A DNA stretch of 64,000 nt from Leuctra nigra. Its lineage: Eukaryota; Arthropoda; Insecta; Plecoptera; Leuctridae. The translations under genes and the position numbers were made by a program. This document shows positions 33,291 through 45,200 of this stretch, in pieces. Under the pieces are notes generated by a model. That model did not search any database and was not told where the DNA came from. It worked only from the letters and a program-made list of their open reading frames with translations. The stretch's first letter is position 1. Each line of letters opens with the position of its first letter. The stretch spans positions 47,331,411-47,395,410 of the forward strand of contig OW203762.1 in the NCBI GenBank assembly GCA_934045905.1. Reading direction: 5' to 3'.

Positions 33291-36200
33291 ATGATGCTGG
33301 TCCTCCGCCGTCTGCCGCGCGTCACTGTGCGCAGGACGGCGAGAAGAGCAACACACACGATGGCGTCAAGAGGCGTCGTGACGCTGCCGGAGGTCAAGAG
33401 GTTCATGGTGGACTCCATGACGGCGGTGGGCACATGCGGGGACCATGCCCACGCCTTGGCGGACTTGCTGCTCGCTGCCGACCACAAGGGCCACTTCAGT
33501 CATGGCCTCAACAGGCTAGGTATGTGTCCAACCTCGACCAAAAAAATCTCTCTATCTTCTTTATCTTACTCTTCAAGTCCAATCACCGTACTTAGACAAC
33601 TAACTATGAACAGTATAGAACAGGGTAGAACCATGGACTAAATAACTATACCTATAGGTAGAACTATGAAATTATATCTTACGTACATTATTGGGACTTG
33701 TTTATGTCTTTTTGTCAGGTAATTACGTACCCTAATTCTCTTGTAATTTTTGTAAAAGTCCTAATAATAACTGAAACCACTCGCCACAGTCCAGCGTTGA
33801 CAAATCATCAGTCATGTAATGCCGAACGAAGGTTATGAATTGAATTTGGCACTGAACTAGCGGCGTGAATGCATCTCCTCTAATCTGAATTAAAGACGCG
33901 AATAACCTTGGCTAGGTTGTTAACCTTGTCGGCACCGGGTGGATCTGTATTTACGCAGCACACTTTTATTGCAAGCAACTTGTCGTTCCCAAATATTCCG
34001 ATTATTTGCATTAGTTGATGCATGTCCAACTAACTCCCTTGCACAGGGCTCCCAGATGTCCTATATGTCCTATAAATCCTATATTTTGGGAGTTGAAAAT
34101 AAAGGTCCTATAATTCCTATACAGGGCCGGATTTAGGGGTGTGCGGCCTGTGCCCCCGCACAGGGCGCCAAGCTCGAGGGGGCGCCCGAAGGGCGCCGAG
34201 GGGGCGCCAAAATATAAAATATGTATTGCTATTATTGTTGCATACATATTAACGAGATTGAAAAATTAATATCTTTAGTTGATATAATGGCTCATAATAT
34301 TGTTATGAACATTATCTTGTTAATTCTAACTTTAATCCGGTTTTAATCCGGTAACTTTAAAAGTAGGTACATTCTTCCTTGTAAGCACTAGTTTTAATAA
34401 CTAATGTAATTTAATACTTGAAGCTATATGGGCACATACAAAATATTTTAGCTTACAAAGTTGAATTCGTCAAATAGTAATCAAAAGTTTTATAATTCTG
34501 CGTTGAAATGTATAAATTATGTTATTGCCTATTGTAATCCAATCAGCCAATCAGTATAATTATATGCTAAAAAGGCATCAAATGCGATCTAGAATCCCAA
34601 AATTTATCCGGGGCTATGCGCCCCGGACACGCATTGTCCTGGGGGGACCTCCCCCCAGACCCCCCATTGTATTCGTGGTCAACCTCGATTCGACAAATTT
34701 CGTATTTAAAGTATGTTTGGGGGGGGGGGGGGGGGGCGCCAATTGTTACCTTGGCACAGGGCACCAAACTGCGTAAAACCGGCCCTGTTCCTATATTTCC
34801 AGCAAGTGTCCTATAAAAATGCCAATTATGTATAGTTTTGTTAATAATATCAATCATTTAAAATGAGAGATTTTACTTGCCGACTAAGAAATAGTAAAAT
34901 TTAAAATGATATGGAATTGATAGTAAATCGATTCGATTCGCGTTAAGTTGTTAGTGAATATAAAATCAAGTAGCACATTTTGGCTTCACAGCCCCTTTCA
35001 CTCCGGTTTAATTTTTTTTTTGTAAATTGGTGATTTTCGGGATTTGTGTGAGCGAGCTAATGAAGACATAATCACAAAATAAAATAGCTGCATGATATTT
35101 AATGGAATGACGCTCCATTCTTAGTTTGCTTTTATTGAGAGCCAAATTCCTTTGATTTTGTTTCAGTTTCAAGAAAAAAGGGATAATTTACCCACGATAT
35201 CCAAAATTTTCAAAACTCTCATTGAAGGGTTTTGCCCCTTCCAAAAATTCGAATTTACTTGTATGAATGTATTTATCATACCATTTTCCAATATGCAAGT
35301 TGGGCAAGGCCCACCTGAAAATGACTGTCGAGGGGCCCGTTTCTCATACCCCATTCAAAATATGGAAAAACGCTGAAAGAGCCATTTGAATTTCTTTCGG
35401 CTTCCTAACATGTACAGATAGGTATACAAAATATGAAAAAAATCGGAGTCGTACCCTACATATTTCAACATTTTTTTTATGCTTTGGCATGTAATTATTA
35501 CCCATTTACTGAAATAATGCCCTCTAATTCTAAAGTCCTATATATTTCACAAATGTGTCCTTTAAAATTTGAGAATTTGTCCTATTTTTTTATTGGACCT
35601 CAGTGGGAGCCCTGCTTGCAGCGTCTTCTACTGAAATGTCACCGTCACTTTTTATGTTCACTCTGTAACAACATCACCGCGTGGTCTCACCATGTCTCAC
35701 GATTCAAACTCTATTATGAAAACTTAATATATAATTAACCGATCGATCTGATATAATTATTATAAACTTAGCGAACTGTTTGACCTATTTTGAAGATCAA
35801 GAACAGAACAAGCATTGTCCAGGGAAAATCATTTTCTCGAAGACATTCAATATACATTACCTCAACTCAATTCAGACAGTCCAAGTACCAGAGAAGTTGG
35901 TTCAACTTGGACACAAGTTTGTTTTCCAGGAACGCGAATTTGCATTGCAACGTGAATCGTGGAGCTGCGACTTAAATTCGCGTTTGGAAGGCCAAGCCTC
36001 CATGTGTGCACTCTGCATGGCATACAGGCAAGAGGGCTCAGGTGTGAGTGAGTTGGAACCAATTTCACTCCAATTGCATTCATCAGCACGAGTCTTCCAC
36101 ATAATGTACAATCTCGTAAAATGCACGAATACAAAAAGAGAGTAGAGCCATAGAATGTAGAGCTCTTCTTGGTTTTTGACAAAACAATTTGACAAATTGT

Positions 36201-39200
36201 TGCTCATACACAATGCATCCACAACCCTCACTCAAGGAGAAATTATTCTTGTCCATAGTAAATGATTGACTATTGGACAATTGCTTGTCTTTCACGATAC
36301 AAATTTTGTTTGACTTCGTGACTTAAATTATGTTCGCACAAACTTCTTGTCACAGAACTTGAGCTTAACTTTTGTATAAAATACTTCATTTAGAACGTGT
36401 CCATTTTCCATCAAGAAGTGTTCCACAGAAGTTGCACAGGAAATTGTCCCTTGTAAATCAGGCTTTAGTTTAGTATGTAGATGGAGGGAAGAGAGGGAGA
36501 GAATGTAAAATGGACTGGCGAGATAATAATTGGCAAGTGAAGTGGGAAGACGCTCAAGTGGGTGGGTTGGGAGGGGTGGGAGGGGACGACCAAGGTGAGG
36601 AGTGATTCGGCGTCGGCGTCTTTACATCAGGAATACTCCACATTGTATTCATTGAGTATCGATTGATGATAGCAATCAGTCAATCACATTTAATCAATCT
36701 TCAAAATTAGTTTTTTTGAATTAAAATTGGTAAAAGAGCAATTCAGTATTGGTTTGGCATGAAATGGAAGTGGTGCCAGAGAATGGACACGACGGGAATT
36801 CTGGACAGCAGAAGATGGAGCAATAAAGGGGAAATGAAAAGTGACGTGCAGTAAAACATGATAGCGACACAGAGGCAATTTCTCATAGAAACCAACTTCA
36901 GACCACAAATTAATCAAGAGAATTTTTCCATCTCGTGTTTTTCTCGTTTGTCGTTCAAAGCCACGTTAAAAAGACAGGTCTAGAAGACAAAAGACTTTGT
37001 TTAGTTTCTATATTACTAGCAAATTACTAAGTATACGGGCTTGCTGTCAATTGTGTCTTATTGCCTACGTTGAAATAAATTAACTCTCGCGAAATAATAT
37101 TATTATATTACTACTTGCCGTTTCCGAGTCTCAAAATGTGATATTCATTAATCATTTCTGTGAGACAAAATAAAACCAAATTACACGGATCAACATTTCC
37201 AATCATTATGATATTATAAATAATGTTCAAAGAATAAAGCGAAGAACGTACATGAATATTGACATTAAAATCAGTGTAAAATCAACAATCAACATACATT
37301 TATTTTTATTTTTAACATTTATTTTTCATTACTTCAGTAGGTATACTTTGTTAGGCTGCAAACACACGGGGCGTTTTTTCCTGCCCAAACACGCGATTTT
37401 TCGCCCTGGGGAGTTTTACACGCGCGTCTTTTGCGCGTTCCGTGTGTTCGCTCCCATAAGACTCAATGCTATCTGCTCGGCATTTCGTCGGCGTTCGGAC
37501 GCTTCGGCTGGGCGTGCAAAAAAACGCCCCGTGTGTTTGCAGCCTTAAGACACCTGAATTTATTGCATGCATGAAGAACTTAAAGATTGATAAAACTGTA
37601 GGTACTGTGATAAAAGCGTGTATTCCTTCGAGCATGAATAGTTGGCTCGAAGGTGTATTATAACCAGGTAATATAATGTAGATAGTGAACATCTATCAGT
37701 GTTTATATGGCACGCACAAGTGCAATGAACCAGTGATTACAGTACAGGGAGGGTATACTTACACACACTCATTGCCTGATCAATTACATATTTGCCGGAC
37801 AACGATGTCTTTTGGATTCCCTTCCGTTTGACTTTGTTTATGCCTTGCTTTGATCGCGAGTTTCAGCAGGAAGCTGAGATAATATTTTGTTGAACTTGAC
37901 TTATCTAGAGGTCAAGCTGTGAATAATGTTAGCTGTCAAACAGAACTGCAGGACGGCACGCGATCCGCGTTCACGCCGCACACTTCTGCAACTAGAGTTG
38001 CATGTTGTGTGTCGTGGCAGACTTCCCTCTGTTCTCCTGCCACACCATTACATATGGCCTCGCTTCAGAACAGTGCCTATAGTTATAGGCTCTAGGCTCT
38101 AACCTATAGGCTCTAACCTATAGTTAGAGATGGCACTTTTACCGATTCTGAAAAAATCGGCAAATTTACCGGTCAGTGGTAAATTTTGAAAAACGATGGC
38201 AGATACCAAAATATGACTATACCAAATACAGAAATGACCCTACTCTATTATTTGGCCCATTTACAAAGATTACAAGTCAGGAAAATAACAATATATCTAT
38301 AATTAAGGCTCAACCGATCGAACATTCCAAAATATTTATTTTTTGAAATTACCATCATGAATTACTTTTTCCAACATTTCAACTATATTTAAGTATAAAA
38401 TAATCATAAAATGTAATCTAACTTGAAACTCCTGTCTTACAGCGAGTTTTCACATTATTGTCTTCCGAGAATGAACAAAACTTTAACACAGGAGATAGGA
38501 AAATCAGTGCGTTTTTGGTTTATAACTTCTAAAATAGCACACGTTGGTATTGTTTTAATATTTTTTCCTAATAAGATATTTATATATCTACCAGAAAATA
38601 AGTTTTTTGTTCAAAGTTGGGACTACATAAAAATTAGATCTTCATTATTAGCCTAAATGTGACACGATTTTACTTGTCTGCCATAAGATAACATGGGGAA
38701 GAAAACTCAATTTATCTAAGAAACTAGACACGAGAAGTATTTAATTTTTTCAAGGATTGTGTATGGCATGATAATCAATAAGTAGACAAAAAATTATGAA
38801 AATCTGAGACCCTTCCCAATTGGATGAGCCACCTTAATGTTAATGATGACAATACTTCATTTTTATAAGGGATGATATTGCTGATCGAAATAACGTAGGC
38901 AGAATACCATTGATTCGACCGAAGGATTCGATTCGACCAATCTAGTATGCCATGCCTGTGCTATTCTCCCATACGAGGAATTGTCAACCATACCAATTTC
39001 AATTTGAAGTTACAATCGCTATGCTGTGTCTGCTAAACAAGCAAACCTGATCAATGATTCCAACATTGGAAGTAATCGTAGTAATTATCATTCAGAATGA
39101 TTGAGGACAACCAAAAATCAACGTAAAAGTTGCCTAACTGCTAATGTTGTCACAATGAAGTTATCTCAATTCATACATTCGAAAGGATAAAATAAAACAA

Positions 39201-42200
39201 AAAAAACGGTAAATTAATAATCGGTAAATTTACCGGTTACCTTAATTTGGCGCCCTCCCTACCTATAGTTGTAACTATCCCAGCTAATGCGCGCTGTATT
39301 GCTGTAGAGATGTACGTGAACGACGTGGGCAAGGGCACGTGCGACGCCAACGCCACGCCGCGGCTGCTGAAGGAGACCGCCGCGACGGCGTGGGTCGACG
39401 GCAACAACGGTCTCGGCCCCGTGGTCGGCAACTACTGCATGAGGCTGGCGATGAACAAGGCCAAGGAGAGCGGCGTCGGCTGGGTCGTCGCCAAGGCGTC
39501 CAATCATTACGGCATCGCCAGCTGGTACAGTGCGCAGGCGCTGGAGGAGGGACTGCTGGTGAGTAGCCCGCCCGCCAGGAGCGCCACCTGCTAGGCGAAT
39601 CATTCAGTCGAGAATGTGATATCACATTTGTCCTGGAACATTTCGGAAATGAGATTTTGACCACTTTTTTACCCCTTTTGACCTCTGTATCAACTCTATA
39701 ATGGTGATACATATTTTTATTAATTGTACTGAACATGAGCTTTCATTTGATATGCTACGCGACTAGTTGATATAATTTGATTGTTTGATAATGACAACAA
39801 TTACTTTTTGACAAATTGGTCATTTTGACCCACCCACCCTAATCAAATTTCGGAGAACTTTTGATATATGTTATAGAGGGAATTTTTATGAATCGATTAA
39901 CATCAAAAAACCTTCTGTTGCAATTACTGATGGGTCAAAGTGCTTAGACTCTGGACTAGTTAAAACTGGAATAAAATAGATAAATTACATAATAACCTAC
40001 CATTAGTATATCCCTCTACACATTCGTTAGAGTTACGTCTTATAATAAATACATAAAATATAACCAAATCTGCTTGGTATTCATTCAGCATTGGAGCGCC
40101 CCAGCGACACGTTAACGTGTATAGTAGAACTGTAGCAGGATTATGTATGAAGGTTTTCTTTGTATTTTAATCGGATCTTGTATACTTGTTTCAGGGGATG
40201 TCATTTACCAATACCTCCCCGTTGATGAGCCCCACAAGAGCGAAAGAGGTGCGTACCTACTGTTCAATAATTCTGTTCTTGGAATTGTCGTAAGAGGCTG
40301 AAGGCTCTCCATGTCAAAGCATAACGTTACAGATAATATTGTATAACGTAGGGTTATGAGGAGATACCCATTTGTTTCAATATATTCAAGCAAGCGAACG
40401 TTTTTTAAGTTATTTCGTTCATTTGTGAAGATTCAGGCATTTCTCAGAAAGTGAATAATTGGAAAATATGTATAGCTGTCCAATTTAATTATTGCAAATG
40501 TATTCCGTCCATGCTCTCGAGCAGAAGACACAAGCTCAGAATTAGAGAGCTGTATATTTAATGAGAATCATTGGACAAGAGAGAAAGAGTAATCAAATAT
40601 GTGCTGTAAAATAGAGACAGCGAAGTGGCCAAGTTGAGAGCTCGCATTAGATGTCACACGTCGACGAGAAACTATCGAATCATAACGATCGACAAGCGAA
40701 ATGCCGAGTGCAGATGTCAACAGAGTAATTACAACATTTGACATCTCCTCGACATGACGACCTCTCGCGGCCTGGACGCGAACTGACACTTGAAGTGAGG
40801 CTCTTGCATCATTCAGAGCTTGGCACTTGGCAGATTGTATCTGCAGCGACGCGAGTTGCTTGAAGCAGGTGAATTATTGAATGATTCCAGCCGACATTCA
40901 TGTGTCTGATTCTTGTACTTAACTCGATCACGTGTCTGATCACGTGATAACTCGATCACGTGGGCTGAACTTCTGCGTCATGTCAATTACATGGTGCCTG
41001 TCAGATTCACATGATACCAACACAACCCAACAGGGACGCTTCAGCTCAACGTCCAACACAATAATAATGATAAACACAGTTATCAGCACAAAAATGTAAA
41101 ATGTTCGTTCATAAATATCACATGCAATTTTCATGGGACATATTGGCGGGAAATTTGGCGTGTGACGTGTTTCATAATTATTACGTAATTTATATGTATT
41201 CAACAAATGTGTTATCATGGTGAAGAAGTGTTGCCAACACGGTATTATAACGGTATTATCCGCTTGTTCGATCATTAATGACCGAATAGCAGCTCATGAT
41301 AGGCAAGTAAGGTCACGTGATAGCTGTCAGCCAATGAGAGAGCTGCTCTTCATTCAGCTCTCAGCTTTTACTTGACAGTGTGTCCGTGTTTTATAACAAA
41401 TTTTGACATCACATCGTTTTTAGTGTCTTAAAATAAGAAAATTTCTATCAATCTTTCATAAAAATAATTCCCTCTCTCTAGTTCTGGAACAATATCTCAA
41501 CTTTCATTATACAGCCATTGTTCTGAAATCTAATTTACATGAAACTCCCCTATTGTATTTCTGCGTTCATTGGAAGGGATGATAAGAGTGTTAGAGAGTT
41601 ATTCCTTCTTTCTCTCACTTCCCAGAACCTGGACAAGTGTGAATCTGTGCATTGTGTTACGTCGAAGTATAAACTTTAAGCTCTAAAGCTCCGAGTACAC
41701 TTCTGAGCAGTGTTGCCACATCACGTGTTTCAGGCGGCGCTGGGCACGAACCCGCTGACTCTGGCAGCACCTGGCATCAATGGAGACAGCTATATCTTGG
41801 ACATGGCGACGACAGCAGTGGCAGTGGGCAAGGTAAAGTCCGTCCCATATCTTAGCAGAAGAATGATTTGTTCTGGAGGTGGCCGAGAGGGTGATGTGGC
41901 AGACTGGCCAGCCATCATCACTATTGGAGGTGGATCTCACCCCCCCCCCCCCTCACCACCTCCCCCGACCCGACATTGAGTTGATACGGACGGGCGACAG
42001 ATGTTCATCCAATATTGCAGAGATGTAGAATCGTTGTACGACATTCATAGGAAAGTTCTGTAGGAGTTACTCAACATCTGGGAATTATCCAAATAGATGT
42101 TTTGCATGTAGATTTGTCTACAATGTTAACATGGGACAGACCTTAGGCATATTATGAATAACTAACGGGAGTTGTTCATAATATCTTTGCCTTAGGCAGA

Positions 42201-45200
42201 GGGGAAGGCAGGCAGCCAAACATCAAGCAGAATCAAAATTACAAATTCATAATCAGCATTATTTAATTTGGCACACAATAAAACGTCAATTCTTTAATAA
42301 TCAGTCAATTAATTTATAATTAACACAATATGTTTCTTGGCAGAAAGATAAAACATTGATCTCTATTGAAAATAAATCAATTTAGTCAATAAATTACCAT
42401 GAAATCCAAAAGTCTATTTTATAATTCTGCGTGTCATTCGCCTTTACAAATGAGTTTAATCAACTCCAGCTTGTATTAGGTAACATGTTATCCAGGTATC
42501 GTGTGATAGTGATGTGTGATGTGCGATGTGTGATGGTGATATGTGATGTGTAATGTGCGATGTGTGATGTGGGGTGTGTGATGTGGGTTATGTGAGGCGT
42601 GATGTGTGATGTGGGATGTGCTATGTGTGATGTGTGATGTGTGATATGCGATTTGCGATGTGCAGATCGAGGTGCAGCGGCGCAAGCAGGAGCCCATCCC
42701 GCCCGGGTGGGCCCAAGGGCCCGACGGCAACAGCACCTCAGACGCAGAGCTCGGGTTCCAGACCGGATGTCTCTTCCCTCTTGGAGGCACGGAGCTCACT
42801 TCCGGTTACAAGGGCTACGGCTTGGGCATGTTGGTCGAGATCTTCTGCGGCATTCTGGGAGGTACGAGCAGCCAATTACAGACGAGTATCACTGATCACT
42901 CTTCCAGAACAAAGATTTGAGAAATAATAACAACATTTCAACATTTCCAGAAATTGCTTTTTTACAATTTTTTTAGAACCATTGAGAAGGATTCTTAGAA
43001 ATCAGCATTGGCATTGCCAATGAAATCAACTGACAGCAAAATTATAAGAATTTCGTCTAATCAGCACGTAATAATAAACTTGGACCGTCTAAGTAGATAC
43101 ATGAGCCCTCACAGCGCCACATTCTGTGTCAAACGTATGACCATGGAGGTAAATTTATTTACCTCCATGGTATGACCATATAGTCTCCATGGTATGACCA
43201 TATAGTCTTCAGTGACGTCGTATCTTTGCAGGCTCCAAGTTCGGCCCGCACATCCGCAAGTGGATGGATCCCAGATCGTCGGAGGCGGACTTGGGACAGT
43301 GTTTCATCGCTCTGGATCCAGAGTGCTTCGCTCCAGGGTTCACAGAGCGCATGAGTGGACTCATGGACCATCTCAGAGGGATGGAACCGGTAACAACTTC
43401 TTAGAGAAAGGAGCTAATATTATTATTACATCGTAACAAAAAGGGACAACGGGTCTGGTTGTTTTCTGTGACCAGCTTTGCTTTCCACGGTCCTCCTGTC
43501 GCCAAATGAACGCTCTCGAGCAGGTTAATTCCGACATGGGGGGGGGGCGTAACCTCCCCCGCGCAAAGTCAACAATCAATGTTTCCTTTCCCACTCAAAA
43601 GGAATTATAAAACTTATGAAAATTATTCGAATATTTAAAAATATTGATGTGTGATGACAATGTGTGATGTGTACATTGATGTACATTGATGTGATGTGTA
43701 CATTGATGTGACAATGTATTGATGTGTGATGACAATGTGTGATGACAATATTGATGTGTGATGTGTGATGACATTGATGACAACATCTTGGAGATAGAGG
43801 CTCACAGTGACAGATTAATTAGACTCAGATTCGTAATGGGAAGAAGAATGATGGAATGTGTTCAGGTGTATGCTCCTCAATCAGGTAGACCCAGGGAAGA
43901 GAAGGACTTCTTCTGGGAAGAGCTGGAAGAGGTCATTCATTCAAGAGATGTGTGGGTGATGGGTGACTTTAATGCCATGGTGGGTGCAGATAGGAATGGT
44001 TTTGAGCAGATTGTTGGGCCACATGGATGGGGGAGAAGGAACGTTGAAGGGTCAAAGATGCTAGAATGGTGTGCTAGATCATCTGTGCGAATAGCAAATA
44101 CATGGTTTGAGAAACGGAAAGCACAAAAGATAACAAGGTATGGTTACGGTGATAAAGATCACAGATGGGAATCGGTAATTGATTACGTGTGTGTCGGCGG
44201 AGAAATGGTGAAGCTCCTGGAAGATGTGGAAGTTCTACCATCAGTTGCGTTAGATAGCGATCATCGATTGCTAGTCGCGAAAATAAGAGTAGAAGGTCAT
44301 AAGAAGACTATAGAGACTAGAGCAACCAGGATAAAGACTTGGAAACTACAGCAGGCATCTACACGTGAAGAGTTTATAAGAAGAATATCAGAAAGAGTAC
44401 CAGATGGACCAATTGGTGGAGTGGAAGAAGAATGGTGTTCATTCAAAATGGGGCTAGTAGAGATAGCTGAAGAGCTTTGTGGTAGAGCTACGAGAAAGAA
44501 GAAAAAGAAAGAGACTCCGTGGTGGAATGCAAGGGTGAAAGAGGCTGTGAGAAGGAAAAAACTTGCATGGAAAAAGAATGAAAATACTCGTTCTGAAGAA
44601 AGCCTCATGGAATATCGAGAGTGCAAAAGATTGGTAAAGGCTATAGTAGAAGAGGAGAAGAAATTATCAATGGAGGAATTTGCTGATAAGCTTGAAATGG
44701 ATTTTGATGGAAATAAAAGATTGTTGTACAATCTAATAAAGTCAAAACGTCAGACAGGCGAAATTCAGACATTGATGAAAAATCAGAATGGTGACATTAC
44801 AAATAACTCATTGGAAATAAAAGTACTCTGGAAGAATTATTTTGAAGGGTTGTTGCAAGGGGGGACAGGTAAAGGGGATATAAGTGAGAGGTGCCGGGAG
44901 GTGGAAATGAGAGTGACAGAGGAAGATGAAGAAGAGGAAGAAGGACCAGGACGTGTGGAAGTGGAAGTTATGTTGAAGAAGATGAAGAACGGAAAGGCTC
45001 CAGGAATAGATGAAGTGAATGTTGAGATGATGAAAGCAGCCGGGAAGAAGGGCATAGAGTGGCTGTGTCGAGTGATTACAGCAGCTTGGTCACAGTATAA
45101 AGTCCCTGTAGACTGGGGTAAAGGTTTAATAATCCCAATATTTAAGAAAGGGGATAAGAAACTATGCTGCAATTACCGCGGTATAACTCTAATGTGTCAC

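Larger units (their letters stand above)
33520..39307. other. First intron of the dehydrogenase gene, transposon-rich
   Basis: The 5.8-kb intron begins GTATGT and ends TTGCTGTAG. Readable content: a hAT element holding a second hAT, a G-quadruplex motif, a 191-bp TTA-flanked MITE, a SINE tail fragment at 38060-38083 beside short repeats of CTATAGG/CTCTAACC, and a 1.1-kb hAT element ending 46 bp before the next exon. The rest is unassigned AT-rich DNA. Confidence 0.7.

Noticed and set aside
42488..42799. Minus-strand frame of His-Ile-Thr repeats
   Set aside because: It is the translation of the TGTGATG minisatellite and the antisense of a real exon.
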